Origin: Flavobacterium hiemivividum
Lineage (GTDB): Bacteria; Bacteroidota; Bacteroidia; Flavobacteriales; Flavobacteriaceae
NCBI RefSeq assembly: GCF_004349145.1
Contig: NZ_SMFO01000001.1
Span: 496,001 to 560,000, forward strand
Reading direction: 5' to 3'
DNA length: 64,000 nt
Below the pieces are notes generated by a model. That model saw nothing but the letters and a program-made list of their open reading frames with translations. It was not told where the DNA came from and searched no databases. Shown here in pieces: positions 52,944-61,682 of the stretch. The position numbers and the translations under genes were made by a program. Within the stretch, counting starts at the first letter, position 1. Each line of letters begins with the position of its first letter.

Positions 52944-53282
52944 ATGGCAAAAAATTACTTTTATATTGCAATCTTATTGGTTTTTTTCTTCTCCTTGAAC
53001 CTCAGCGCTCAAGAAACAAAGCAACAACCAAAACTACAAGAAACCTCCATAATTGAAGGTTTAAGCTTGTACCCAAACCCTGTAACTAATGGAAAGGTAT
53101 ATATTTCCACCAAAAATGATTCAAATAAAGAAATAATTATATTTGATCTTTTAGGAAAAAAAGTACTGCAAACGTTAATTAGTTCAAGAGAACTAAATGT
53201 CTCCAGTCTTAACCCTGGCGTTTACATTATTAAGATTAATGAGGAAAACGCAACTGCTACCAGAAAACTCATTGTAAGGTAA
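52944..53282 (+). CDS. Cargo-less T9SS sorting-domain mini-protein
   Basis: 112 residues from the ATG at 52944 (the frame is open 21 residues upstream). A signal peptide (about 1-23, ending LSAQ), a short linker of about 15 residues, then a type A T9SS sorting domain to the C-terminus: LSLYPNPVTNGKVYI, IFDLLGKKVL, LNVSSLNPGVYIIKI and the final ATRKLIVR. There is no effector domain. It lies after the receptor unit terminator, so a separate promoter is needed, which I could not locate confidently. Confidence 0.85.
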   Translation: MAKNYFYIAILLVFFFSLNLSAQETKQQPKLQETSIIEGLSLYPNPVTNGKVYISTKNDSNKEIIIFDLLGKKVLQTLISSRELNVSSLNPGVYIIKINEENATATRKLIVR

Positions 53283-53307
53283 AAATTACTTTCGAAAAAT
53301 AAATTTA

Positions 53308-53340
53308 AAAGCTCCAACTACAATTGGAGTTTTTTTTATT
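53308..53340 (+). terminator. Terminator of the sorting-domain gene
   Basis: Six-bp core stem CTCCAA (53312-53317) with TTGGAG (53324-53329), extended by A/T pairs, and a run of eight T. Confidence 0.75.
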
Positions 53341-53385
53341 CCGATTGGAATGCCTTTTAATATCTGAAAACGCTATTAAAATTTA

Positions 53386-53393
53386 TACCTTTG
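53386..53393 (+). promoter_or_regulatory. -7 box (TACCTTTG) of the LuxE-like gene
   Basis: Exact TAnnTTTG match 13 bases before the TTG start at 53407, giving a leader of well under ten bases. Confidence 0.55.
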
Positions 53394-53406
53394 CAAAAAA
53401 AAATTC

Positions 53407-54387
53407 TTGATTACAGCTACTGATATATTTGCCATTTCGAATCAAAAGCAATTTGAAAAAATAGCCTTAAAAGTATTTCGTTACCAACACGAAAACAACT
53501 TGGTGTACAGAGAATTTTGTGATCTATTGAAAATAGAACCTCAAAAAATAAAAACACTACAACAGATTCCGTTTTTACCAATTCAATTTTTTAAAAGTCA
53601 CGCTGTAGTTTCTAATACAAACCCAGTTCAAAATACATTTACCAGCAGCGGAACGACCGGAATGATTACCAGCAAACATCTTGTAACAGACATTTCTATT
53701 TATGAGGAAAGTTACCGCCGAGGATTTTCTGAGTTTTATGGAAACATTGAAGATTACGTCGTTTTAGCTTTATTACCTTCTTATCTGGAAAGAGAAGGTT
53801 CTTCCTTGATTTATATGGTCGAAGATTTGATTCAGCTATCGAATCATGCCGAAAGCGGTTTTTATCTTCACAACCACGAGCAGCTTATTAAAAAATTGAC
53901 CGAATTAGACGAATCTGGCCAAAATATAATTCTTATCGGAGTTACTTTTGCCTTATTAGACTTGATCGAAAAACATCAGTTCCAACTGCAAAACACCATT
54001 ATCATGGAAACCGGCGGTATGAAAGGCAAGCGCAAAGAAATGATCCGAGAAGAACTGCATCAGCAGCTTTGCGAAGGTTTTGGCGTTACCGCCATCCATT
54101 CTGAATATGGAATGACTGAATTACTCTCACAAGCCTATTCTCTTGGTGAAGGCGTTTTTGAATGTCCTTCTTGGATCCAAATCCTCATCCGCGATACTGA
54201 AGATGCATTGACATACATTCCGCAAGGAAAAACAGGCGGAATCAACGTGATTGATTTGGCTAACATCAATTCTTGTTCGTTTATAGCTACTCAGGATTTG
54301 GGCAAAAAAAATCCCAACAACTCTTTCGAGGTATTGGGACGTTTTGATAATTCTGATATTCGCGGTTGTAATTTGATGGTGCTATAA
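53407..54387 (+). CDS. LuxE-like acyl-protein synthetase / acyltransferase
   Basis: 326 residues. The SSGTTGMITSKH loop (about 78-89) is the ATP/AMP-binding motif of LuxE and AMP-ligase relatives; the ETGGMKGKRKEM and SEYGMTELLSQ segments are the corresponding ligase motifs. It activates an acyl or carboxylic substrate to an adenylate. There is no lux operon; the substrate is unknown. The start is TTG at 53407; the N-terminus (ITATDIFAI) fits the family start, and the -7 box precedes it by only 13 bases. Confidence 0.82.
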   Translation: MITATDIFAISNQKQFEKIALKVFRYQHENNLVYREFCDLLKIEPQKIKTLQQIPFLPIQFFKSHAVVSNTNPVQNTFTSSGTTGMITSKHLVTDISIYEESYRRGFSEFYGNIEDYVVLALLPSYLEREGSSLIYMVEDLIQLSNHAESGFYLHNHEQLIKKLTELDESGQNIILIGVTFALLDLIEKHQFQLQNTIIMETGGMKGKRKEMIREELHQQLCEGFGVTAIHSEYGMTELLSQAYSLGEGVFECPSWIQILIRDTEDALTYIPQGKTGGINVIDLANINSCSFIATQDLGKKNPNNSFEVLGRFDNSDIRGCNLMVL

Positions 54388-54394
54388 AACCTTA

Positions 54395-54646
54395 TTAATG
54401 TATTTCTTTTCGATGTCCTAAATCAACAACATCAATCAAAAGAATATCGTCAAAAATCTCATAAATCACTCTATAATCGCCAACACGTATTCTATATCCT
54501 TTTCTTCCTTTTAACTTTTTGTACCCTTGTGGTCTAGGATTATCAGCTAAATCATAAATTTGCTTTTTTATCGCAGAAAAATAAGGCTCATTAATTTTGA
54601 TTAAAGCTTTTAAAACTTTTTTTCTAAATTCAATAGTGTAAGACGT
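54395..54646 (-). CDS. RelE/ParE-type toxin with ACG start
   Basis: 83 codons, open from A54646 to the stop at 54395-54397, start excepted. The product has the RelE-like core YKKLKGRKGYRIRVGDYRVIYEI and a C-terminal LGHRKEIH, where relatives have a Tyr in place of the last His. There is no ATG, GTG or TTG before codon 60. ACG 54646-54644 overlaps the antitoxin stop (TAACG) exactly where a TAATG junction would be, which suggests the ATG has mutated to ACG. Translation could be weak or absent; the rest of the frame is intact. Confidence 0.75.
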   Translation of the reverse strand, partial: TSYTIEFRKKVLKALIKINEPYFSAIKKQIYDLADNPRPQGYKKLKGRKGYRIRVGDYRVIYEIFDDILLIDVVDLGHRKEIH

Positions 54647-54852
54647 TACTTGACTACTTTGCGCTTTTCTTCAATAATTTTAAACGCTTCGTCAATAGAA
54701 ATACGATAACCATCATCGTCTCTTTTGGCCTCATCATAAAGACGTACGTCTTCTAAATCTTCCAATTCTTCAATCATTCTATTGTACTTCTCTATCGGCA
54801 AAACAACAGCCGTTCTATTTCCATTTTTATCAGTTAAGAATTGAGTTTCCAT
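54646..54852 (-). CDS. Type II antitoxin, Phd/YefM- or RelB-like
   Basis: 68 residues. An N-terminal DNA-binding/dimer half (METQFLTDKNGNRTAVVLPIEKYNRMIEEL) with the YefM/Phd-style LP-x-x-xY-x-x-ML-like core, and an acidic C-terminal half that would wrap the toxin. The stop codon overlaps the toxin start by one base. It starts at an ATG, 31 bases from the tyrS stop. Confidence 0.82.
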   Translation of the reverse strand: METQFLTDKNGNRTAVVLPIEKYNRMIEELEDLEDVRLYDEAKRDDDGYRISIDEAFKIIEEKRKVVK

Positions 54853-54882
54853 ACTATTAATATTTATAGTAAAGTTAAGAAA

Positions 54883-56175
54883 TTAAACTACTCTAACCAC
54901 AAAATAATTTTTCTTACCGCTTTGCAACAATACAAATTGGCTGTTGATTAAATCTTTTGTCGAAAGTGCAAAATCTTCTTTCACTTTTTCTCTGTTTACT
55001 GATATCGAATTAGCCGTCAAAGCGCGTCTTGCTTCACCATTAGACTTAAAAAATCCTGTCTTTTCATTCAAAACAGCGATAATATCAATTCCAGATTCAA
55101 TTTCGTTTCTTGCTATTTCCGCTTGCGGAACACCTTCAAAAACATCTAAGAAAGTGGCTTCGTCCAATTGTTTTAAATCATCGGAAGTAGAATTTCCAAA
55201 CAAAATATTTGATGCTTTTATCGCATTTTCTAAATCTACTTGTGAATGAACCATTACCGTAGTTTCTTCAGCCAAACGTTTTTGTAACAAACGCAAATGT
55301 GGTGTTTCTGAATGTTTTTCGGTTAATTCAGTAATTTCTTCTTTCGATAAAAAGGTAAAAATCTTGATGTATTTTTCAGCATCAACATCTGAAGTATTCA
55401 ACCAATATTGGTAAAATTTATAAGGTGAAGTTCGCGCTGCGTCTAACCAGATATTTCCTCCTTCAGATTTCCCGAATTTAGTTCCATCCGCTTTTGTAAT
55501 CAACGGACAAGTTAAAGCGTATGCTTTTCCGCCAGCAATTCTACGTACTAATTCCGTTCCAGTAGTGATATTTCCCCATTGGTCTGAACCACCCATTTGC
55601 AGTGTACAACTTTTGGTTTTGAACAAATGTAAAAAGTCGTATCCCTGAACCATTTGGTATGTAAACTCAGTAAATGACATTCCTTCTGCTGATTCAGAAG
55701 ACAAACGCTTCTTTACTGAATCTTTAGACATCATATAATTTACCGTAATGTGTTTTCCAATATCACGAATAAACTCCAGAAAAGAGAAATTCTTCATCCA
55801 GTCGTAATTATTCACTAATTCAGCTGCATTTGGAGCATCTGAAGTAAAATCAAGAAAACGACTCAATTGTGCTCTAATTGCTTCTTGATTGTGACGTAAA
55901 GTAGGCTCGTCTAATAAATTTCTTTCATTGGATTTTCCTGATGGATCTCCAATCATTCCTGTCGCACCACCTACTAGCGCTAATGGTTTGTGTCCTGACA
56001 ATTGAAAATGTTTCAACAACATTACACCTACTAAATGCCCTATATGCAATGAATCTGCAGTTGGATCAATACCCACATACGCCACACGCATTTGCTCCAT
56101 CAAATGTTCTTCTGTGCCTGGCATAACATCGTGGAGCATTCCTCTCCAAGTCACTTCTTCAATAAAATTTTTCAT
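54883..56175 (-). CDS. tyrS: Tyrosyl-tRNA synthetase
   Basis: 430 residues, class I synthetase. HIGH motif HIGHL (44-48), KMSKS equivalent KFGKS, the tyrosine-binding QVSQ-like region and a C-terminal S4 RNA-binding domain (about 360-425). A minus-strand TATCTTTG box at 56195-56202 is its promoter. Confidence 0.97.
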   Translation of the reverse strand: MKNFIEEVTWRGMLHDVMPGTEEHLMEQMRVAYVGIDPTADSLHIGHLVGVMLLKHFQLSGHKPLALVGGATGMIGDPSGKSNERNLLDEPTLRHNQEAIRAQLSRFLDFTSDAPNAAELVNNYDWMKNFSFLEFIRDIGKHITVNYMMSKDSVKKRLSSESAEGMSFTEFTYQMVQGYDFLHLFKTKSCTLQMGGSDQWGNITTGTELVRRIAGGKAYALTCPLITKADGTKFGKSEGGNIWLDAARTSPYKFYQYWLNTSDVDAEKYIKIFTFLSKEEITELTEKHSETPHLRLLQKRLAEETTVMVHSQVDLENAIKASNILFGNSTSDDLKQLDEATFLDVFEGVPQAEIARNEIESGIDIIAVLNEKTGFFKSNGEARRALTANSISVNREKVKEDFALSTKDLINSQFVLLQSGKKNYFVVRVV

Positions 56176-56194
56176 CTTTTTTAATCAATTTCCG

Positions 56195-56202
56195 CAAAGA
56201 TA
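56195..56202 (-). promoter_or_regulatory. -7 box (TATCTTTG) of tyrS
   Basis: Minus-strand match to TAnnTTTG, 19 bases upstream of the tyrS ATG. The hexamer repeat beyond it contains TTG (minus strand, 56221-56223) at an 18-base spacing. Confidence 0.6.
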
Positions 56203-56208
56203 GTAATT

Positions 56209-56244
56209 CAACTGCAATGGCAATAGCAATTTCAATGGCAATAC
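56209..56244. repeat. Degenerate hexanucleotide repeat
   Basis: Six consecutive CAAnnn hexamers in phase: CAACTG, CAATGG, CAATAG, CAATTT, CAATGG, CAATAC. It lies in the divergent tyrS/epimerase promoter region, non-coding. Confidence 0.8.
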
Positions 56245-56307
56245 TACTGAGAAACCTCAAAATAAATTTGAATTTCTGAATTGAAATTGATTTAGTACAT
56301 TTACAAG

Positions 56308-57309
56308 ATGATTTTAGTAACAGGAGGAACTGGTTTAGTAGGAGCACATTTATTGCTGTATTTAATAGAATCCGAAAACATCGGAGCTAATAAAATACGG
56401 GCTATTTATCGAAAATTAGAAAGTATCGAGAAAACGAAAGCCTTGTTTCAGCTTTATAGTAAATCTGCATTGTTTAATGCTATCGAATGGGTTCAAGCTG
56501 ACATAATTGACATCCCTTCTTTAGAAGATGCTTTTATAGGAATTGACTACGTTTACCATAGCGCTGCCCTAATTTCATTTGATCCAAAAGACGAAGAAAC
56601 ACTCCGCAAAACTAACATCGAAGGAACCGCAAACATTGTGAATTTTTGCCTTGCTAAAGGAGTAAAAAAACTATGCTACATTAGTTCGACAGCGGCTTTA
56701 GGTGATTTAGCAGCACACGAAACTAGTACCACTGAAGAAACCGAGTGGAATCCTGAAAAACCACATAGCGATTATGCTATTTCAAAATACGGTGCTGAAA
56801 TAGAAATATGGCGTGGCCGGCAAGAAGGCTTAGATGTCGTCGTGGTAAATCCGGGAGTTATTATTGGACCTGGTTTTCAAGATCAAGGAAGTGGTCTTCT
56901 TTTTCAGAAAGTGGCCAACGGGCTGCCGTTTTACACTCTTGGAATAGCGGCTTTCGTAGCAGTTAGCGATGTGGTAAGAATTACAATTCAATTGATGAAA
57001 AGCGAAATTAAAAACGAGCGTTTTATATTGATTGCGCAGAACATCCCTTTTAGAGACATACTGAATTCTATCTCCGACGCGTTGAAAGTAAAAAGACCTA
57101 CCCGCCACCTAAAACCATCGGTAATGCAAATCGCTTGGAGAGTGGATTGGATTATATCAAGCATTTTAGGGAGAAAAAGGCAGTTAACCAGAGCGACTGC
57201 TACAGCATCTTATTCGAAACACATCTATTCGAATGAAAAAATAAAAAGGACTTTAAACACTGAATTTGTAGATGTCCATCAATACATCGAGGAGATTTCA
57301 AAATTATAA
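56308..57309 (+). CDS. NAD-dependent epimerase/dehydratase, extended SDR
   Basis: 333 residues. The N-terminal TGGTGLVGAHLL NAD-binding motif, a DIIDI-type acidic residue and the YxxxK pair (SDYAISKYGAE) of extended short-chain dehydrogenases are present. The substrate (probably a nucleotide sugar or steroid-like hydroxyl) is not defined. The only promoter candidate is TACATTTA (56296-56303), four bases before the ATG. Confidence 0.85.
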   Translation: MILVTGGTGLVGAHLLLYLIESENIGANKIRAIYRKLESIEKTKALFQLYSKSALFNAIEWVQADIIDIPSLEDAFIGIDYVYHSAALISFDPKDEETLRKTNIEGTANIVNFCLAKGVKKLCYISSTAALGDLAAHETSTTEETEWNPEKPHSDYAISKYGAEIEIWRGRQEGLDVVVVNPGVIIGPGFQDQGSGLLFQKVANGLPFYTLGIAAFVAVSDVVRITIQLMKSEIKNERFILIAQNIPFRDILNSISDALKVKRPTRHLKPSVMQIAWRVDWIISSILGRKRQLTRATATASYSKHIYSNEKIKRTLNTEFVDVHQYIEEISKL

Positions 57310-57319
57310 AAAGGGAAAT

Positions 57320-57802
57320 TTATTGAATTCTCAAAGAGTCTTTTCCGTTTTTCAAGATAATTTTCTTCTTTTTTAATAGTAAAGAATCTTTTTTTTCATC
57401 GTTCATCTTGACTTTTTTTAGTGAATCAGCTTTTAGTTTCTCTTGCTTTTTCTCTTCTCTTTTTACCAATGAATCTAAGACTGTTTTTTTAGCCTCAATT
57501 CGCTGGATAAGCTCGTCATACATTTCTTTATAATCGATATAATTTGAAGCATAATAAGTATTGCTTTGCGCAAATTGCAAGCTATCTATTTTATACTTTT
57601 TAAAAATGTACTGAGACGGATTAATTTTAAACGTATCTATTGACGCTGGATTTTGATATTTTATAGCGTCCAAAATTGATAAATCATACATTACATCGAT
57701 CATGACATCTCTTTCTATAAGATTGTCAGGCTTATGAACTACCTCTTCTTTGCAGCTCATAAACCCAACTAAAACGGTCAATAGTAACAGTAATTTTTTC
57801 AT
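57320..57802 (-). CDS. DUF4296 lipoprotein
   Basis: 160 residues with lipobox GFMSC (Cys17). The DUF4296 segment (ERDVMIDVMYDLSILDAIKY...) spans about 30-105, followed by a Lys/Glu-rich coiled-coil tail (KREEKKQEKLKADSLKKVK). Unknown function. It directly follows the dihydroorotase gene on the same strand, 13 bases away, a common gene order in Flavobacteria. Confidence 0.85.
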   Translation of the reverse strand: MKKLLLLLTVLVGFMSCKEEVVHKPDNLIERDVMIDVMYDLSILDAIKYQNPASIDTFKINPSQYIFKKYKIDSLQFAQSNTYYASNYIDYKEMYDELIQRIEAKKTVLDSLVKREEKKQEKLKADSLKKVKMNDEKKDSLLLKKKKIILKNGKDSLRIQ

Positions 57803-57815
57803 CTATATTTGTCTA

Positions 57816-59156
57816 TTAGCGATCAAACAAAAGTCTTTTTCCTGCGCGAATATTTTTTACTTTAAAAGCACTATACACTAATTGTCCATTTACTAAAGTA
57901 TGAGTAATTCTAGATTTGAAAGTAAATCCTTCAAATGGAGACCATCCGCATTTAGCAAAAATATTTTCTTTCTTAACGCTCCAAGGCAAACCCGGGTTTA
58001 CGATTACTAAGTCGGCATAATATCCTTCTTTAATAAAACCACGTTTTTCAATTTTGAAAATCTTAGCCGGATTATGGCACATTTTTTCGACAATTTTCTC
58101 AACACTTATTTTACCTTGGTGAAAAGCTTCAAACATAGCCACAACGGCATGCTGAACTAAAGGTCCTCCAGAAGGAGCTTCTAGATATGATTTCTTTTTC
58201 TCTTCTAATGTATGCGGTGCATGATCAGTAGCAATCACATCAATTCTACCATCGAGCAAAGCTTCCCAAAGCACTTTTTGATCATTTGCTGTTTTTACCG
58301 CTGGATTCCATTTTATAAGATTCCCTTTGGTAGCATAATCGTCATTGGTAAACCATAAATGATGCACGCAAACTTCGGCAGTAATTTTCTTTTGTTCCAA
58401 TGGAATTTTGTTTGTGAACAAATCCATTTCTTTAGCAGTTGAAAGATGAAAAATGTGCAAACGAGCTCCAGTTTTCTTAGCAAGCGCAACCGCTTTGGAA
58501 GAAGAAATATAACAAGCTTCTTCACTTCGAATCAAATGATGCGCCGTAACGGGAACATCATCTCCAAATTCAGCTTTGTATTTCTCTAAATTGTTTTTTA
58601 TAGTAGTTTCATCTTCACAATGAACTGCAATAAGCATAGGTGTACTGGAGAATATTTTTTCTAAAGTAGCTTCATTATCAACGAGCATATTCCCTGTTGA
58701 TGAACCTAAAAATATTTTTATACCGGCAACATTTTTCGGATTTGTTTTTAGAACTTCCTCCAAGTTATCATTAGTTGCACCCATCATAAACGAATAATTC
58801 GCATATGATTTCTCAGCAGCAAGCTGGTATTTTTCTTCTAAAATTTCTTGCGTAACCGCATTAGGAACCGTATTAGGCTGCTCGATGTAAGAAGTAATTC
58901 CACCGGCAACGGCCGCTCTAGATTCCGTTTCTATATCCCCTTTATAAGTAAGACCTGGCTCTCTAAAATGCACTTGATCATCAATAGCACCCGGCATTAA
59001 ATAGTTCCCCTCTGCGTCGATAATCACACAATTTGATGATTTCGCGCTGATACTTTCTGAAACCTCAACAATTAAGTCATTTTCAATTAATACATCGCCC
59101 TCAAAAATTACCCCTTCATTTACTATTTTGGCATTCTTAATTAAAACCCTATTCAT
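57816..59156 (-). CDS. pyrC: Dihydroorotase
   Basis: 446 residues, amidohydrolase. Zinc ligands in DQVHFREPG and IATDHAPHT and the interior Lys/His positions identify a dihydroorotase, third step of pyrimidine synthesis. The size and DQVHFREPG start indicate the class I type. Inactive paralogues exist in this family, but the metal motifs are intact here. It is 11 bases after the GT2 gene, so likely co-transcribed. Confidence 0.93.
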   Translation of the reverse strand: MNRVLIKNAKIVNEGVIFEGDVLIENDLIVEVSESISAKSSNCVIIDAEGNYLMPGAIDDQVHFREPGLTYKGDIETESRAAVAGGITSYIEQPNTVPNAVTQEILEEKYQLAAEKSYANYSFMMGATNDNLEEVLKTNPKNVAGIKIFLGSSTGNMLVDNEATLEKIFSSTPMLIAVHCEDETTIKNNLEKYKAEFGDDVPVTAHHLIRSEEACYISSSKAVALAKKTGARLHIFHLSTAKEMDLFTNKIPLEQKKITAEVCVHHLWFTNDDYATKGNLIKWNPAVKTANDQKVLWEALLDGRIDVIATDHAPHTLEEKKKSYLEAPSGGPLVQHAVVAMFEAFHQGKISVEKIVEKMCHNPAKIFKIEKRGFIKEGYYADLVIVNPGLPWSVKKENIFAKCGWSPFEGFTFKSRITHTLVNGQLVYSAFKVKNIRAGKRLLFDR

Positions 59157-59167
59157 TGTATTTTTGC

Positions 59168-59893
59168 TTATAAACTATTAACTAATTTTTTTAATCGTAG
59201 AGAAATTACTCCAAAAACGGCTTCAATAATTATAGAATTGCTCATTTTTGATTCTCCTTTTGTGCGGTCTGTAAAAATTATTGGCACTTCGACAATATTA
59301 AATTTTTTACAAAACGTTCTGTATTTCATTTCAATCTGAAACGCGTATCCCACAAATTTTATTTTATCGAGATTAATCGCTTCAAGCACCTCTCTTTTAT
59401 AACAAACGAAACCTGCCGTAGCATCATGAATTTTCATTCCAGTTATAATTCGAACATATACCGATGCAAAATAAGACATCAACACTCGGTTTAACGGCCA
59501 ATTAACGACATTTACACCTGTAACATAGCGCGAACCAATCGCAAGATCAGCAGTTCCAAAGTGACAAGCATTGTATAGCTTCTCTAAATCATTCGGATTA
59601 TGAGAAAAATCAGCATCCATTTCGAAAATAAAACCATACTTTCTCTCTAATGCCCATTTGAACCCATGAACATAGGCAGTACCTAGTCCAGATTTCTTTT
59701 CTCTATTTTCCAAAAATAAACGACCCTCAAACTCGCCTTGAAGCAATCTGACTTTATCTGCGGTTTGATCCGGAGAATTGTCGTCTACAATAAGGATATG
59801 AAAAGGTTTGTGTTGGGAAAGTACCGACCTGATTATGCTTTCAATATTCTCAATTTCGTTATAGGTAGGAATTATAACAATACAGTCGTTCAT
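59168..59893 (-). CDS. GT2 family glycosyltransferase, polyprenol-phosphate-mannose-synthase-like
   Basis: 241 residues. IPTYNEIENIESIIRSVL, the DDNSPDQT acidic motif, EMDADFSHNP (DAD) and KGESKMS near the end match Dpm1-type enzymes that make polyprenyl-phosphate sugars. No membrane helices are seen, as in soluble Dpm1. It is the first gene of the GT2-pyrC-DUF4296 unit with a minus-strand TACTTTTG box at 59913-59920. Confidence 0.9.
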   Translation of the reverse strand: MNDCIVIIPTYNEIENIESIIRSVLSQHKPFHILIVDDNSPDQTADKVRLLQGEFEGRLFLENREKKSGLGTAYVHGFKWALERKYGFIFEMDADFSHNPNDLEKLYNACHFGTADLAIGSRYVTGVNVVNWPLNRVLMSYFASVYVRIITGMKIHDATAGFVCYKREVLEAINLDKIKFVGYAFQIEMKYRTFCKKFNIVEVPIIFTDRTKGESKMSNSIIIEAVFGVISLRLKKLVNSL

Positions 59894-59982
59894 ATTTCTA
59901 GTAATTTCAGTGCAAAAGTAACGTTTTTATAGCATTTCATTCATAATAAATTTATAATAAAAAGATTGATATAAAAAATTAC

Positions 59983-59990
59983 TAATTTTG
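59983..59990 (+). promoter_or_regulatory. -7 box (TAATTTTG) of the DUF4271 gene
   Basis: Exact TAnnTTTG match only seven bases before the ATG at 59998, so the transcript would be leaderless or nearly so. Confidence 0.55.
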
Positions 59991-59997
59991 TCACGCT

Positions 59998-60669
59998 ATG
60001 ATAGAACACCTACTTAATCCAAGAATAACAGAAAGCAAAGATTGGGCAATCCTTTTATTTGTATTGGCATTTGCTATTGTCGCAATTACCAAATCAGTTT
60101 ATGAAAACCGCTTTAGCGATTTTATGAATTTGATCTTTTCAGATAAATATTCTAAGGTTTATCGCGACGGAAGCCACTTAAGAGACAGTTTCACAATTTC
60201 CTTGTTTTTTGTGCAAGTTATTTCCATTGCTTTTTTCATTCAGCTTTCACTAAGTTTTTTTGGATATGGTTCTAAGACAGACTTAATATTCTACATTCAA
60301 ATTATCACTTTACTACTATTCTTTGTTTTATCTAAATATTTAATAGAAAAAATCATTGCTACCGCATTTAATATTGAGGATTTTATGGAGCATTTCAACC
60401 TCCAAAAAGTTGCTTATCGAACCTATATTGGGCTATTTATCCTACCCATTAACATTATATTATTCTATTACGATACAATATCGAGAAATATTCCACTTAT
60501 AATAATATCTACAATATTGATTGTCAATGTTTTAATATATATTGTTTCTATAAAAAAATATCAAAATCTAATATTCGGTAAGTTGTTTTATTTTATTTTA
60601 TATCTTTGCGCTCTCGAAATAGCCCCCTATTTTTTTATGTTTTTTATGTTTAAAAAAGGGGGCGCTTAG
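59998..60669 (+). CDS. DUF4271 membrane protein
   Basis: 223 residues with about six hydrophobic segments and the DUF4271 start (RITESKDWAILLFVLAF, VYENRFSDFMNL). Unknown function. The hemD-like gene follows 13 bases later and is probably co-transcribed. Confidence 0.85.
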   Translation: MIEHLLNPRITESKDWAILLFVLAFAIVAITKSVYENRFSDFMNLIFSDKYSKVYRDGSHLRDSFTISLFFVQVISIAFFIQLSLSFFGYGSKTDLIFYIQIITLLLFFVLSKYLIEKIIATAFNIEDFMEHFNLQKVAYRTYIGLFILPINIILFYYDTISRNIPLIIISTILIVNVLIYIVSIKKYQNLIFGKLFYFILYLCALEIAPYFFMFFMFKKGGA

Positions 60670-60682
60670 AAAAAGTTAAAAT

Positions 60683-61432
60683 ATGAAAGTGAAAACAATT
60701 TTGGTGTCACAACCTGAGCCTAAAGTAGAGAACTCTCCTTACTTTGAACTCCAACAGAAGCATAAAGTGAAAATTGATTTCAGGCCTTTTATTCATATAG
60801 AAGGAGTTAATGCTAAAGAGATTCGACTTCAAAAAATCGATCTTAATCAATATACTGCAATTATTTTAACGAGTAGAAATGCGGTTGATCATTTCTTTAG
60901 AGTCGCAGACGAAATGCGCTTCAAAGTACCAGAAGGCTTGAAATATTTCTGCCAGTCTGAAGCTGTAGCCTTTTATTTGCAAAAATACGTTGTTTATAGA
61001 AAACGTAAAATCTACGTAGGTCCCAAGGACTTTGCAGATTTATCTCCATTGATCAAAAAGTACAAAGACGAAAAATTTCTTTTACCGGCTTCAGATCAAT
61101 TAAATGCTGACGCAACCATCACACTTAATGCATTAAAAGTAGACTGGACTCCAGCTATTTTTTACAAAACAGTTATGAGTGACCTTTCTGACTTAGCTGA
61201 TGTGTATTATGATGTTCTAGCCTTCTTTAGTCCTACTGGAATTAAATCATTATTTAAAAACTTCCCAGACTTCGAACAAAACAATACTAGAATAGCTGTT
61301 TTTGGGAGTACAACTCAAAAAGAAGCATTGGACAATGGATTAAGAGTTGATATTCTAGCGCCTTCGCCAAATGCACCTTCGATGACAATGGCCTTAGAAA
61401 AATACATTACTGAAGCTAATAAAGGTAAATAG
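60683..61432 (+). CDS. hemD: Uroporphyrinogen-III synthase family protein
   Basis: 249 residues, HemD fold with two alpha/beta domains. ILTSRNAVDHFF near residue 65 and AFFSPTGIKSLF near 178 are the characteristic paired motifs. It cyclises hydroxymethylbilane in heme synthesis. No other heme genes lie in the window, so the role rests on the family. It is co-directional with DUF4271. Confidence 0.88.
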   Translation: MKVKTILVSQPEPKVENSPYFELQQKHKVKIDFRPFIHIEGVNAKEIRLQKIDLNQYTAIILTSRNAVDHFFRVADEMRFKVPEGLKYFCQSEAVAFYLQKYVVYRKRKIYVGPKDFADLSPLIKKYKDEKFLLPASDQLNADATITLNALKVDWTPAIFYKTVMSDLSDLADVYYDVLAFFSPTGIKSLFKNFPDFEQNNTRIAVFGSTTQKEALDNGLRVDILAPSPNAPSMTMALEKYITEANKGK

Positions 61433-61453
61433 TTCTTAGCTTTTCCTCATAAT

Positions 61454-61490
61454 AAAAACCATCTGTATTTTGTTACAGGTGGTTTTTTTA
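61454..61490 (+). terminator. Terminator of the DUF4271-hemD unit
   Basis: Thirteen-pair stem with one G-T pair (AAAACCATCTGTA 61455-61467 with TACAGGTGGTTTT 61474-61486) and a T run. Confidence 0.85.
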
Positions 61491-61625
61491 TGCCTGATTT
61501 CTAAGTAACACTACCGCACTTCCTATTCTACAATTCATTAGCGAACAATTGAAATCTTAAACACCTCAACGTTAGAATACTTTTCTAATTAACGTTTAAA
61601 CACCTTATTATTGTTTGTTTTTACT

Positions 61626-61633
61626 TAAATTTG
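61626..61633 (+). promoter_or_regulatory. -7 box (TAAATTTG) of the second lrp gene
   Basis: Exact TAnnTTTG match, 49 bases upstream of the ATG at 61683. Confidence 0.55.
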
Positions 61634-61645
61634 GTTTTCAATTAC

Positions 61646-61668
61646 AACTAAAAACTCTAGTTTTAGTT
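61646..61668. promoter_or_regulatory. Palindrome in the leader of the second lrp gene
   Basis: AACTAAAA (61646-61653) and TTTTAGTT (61661-61668) are inverted arms around ACTCTAG. It lies just downstream of the predicted transcription start, as expected for an autoregulatory site. Confidence 0.45.
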
Positions 61669-61682
61669 CTAAAGTCAAACTT

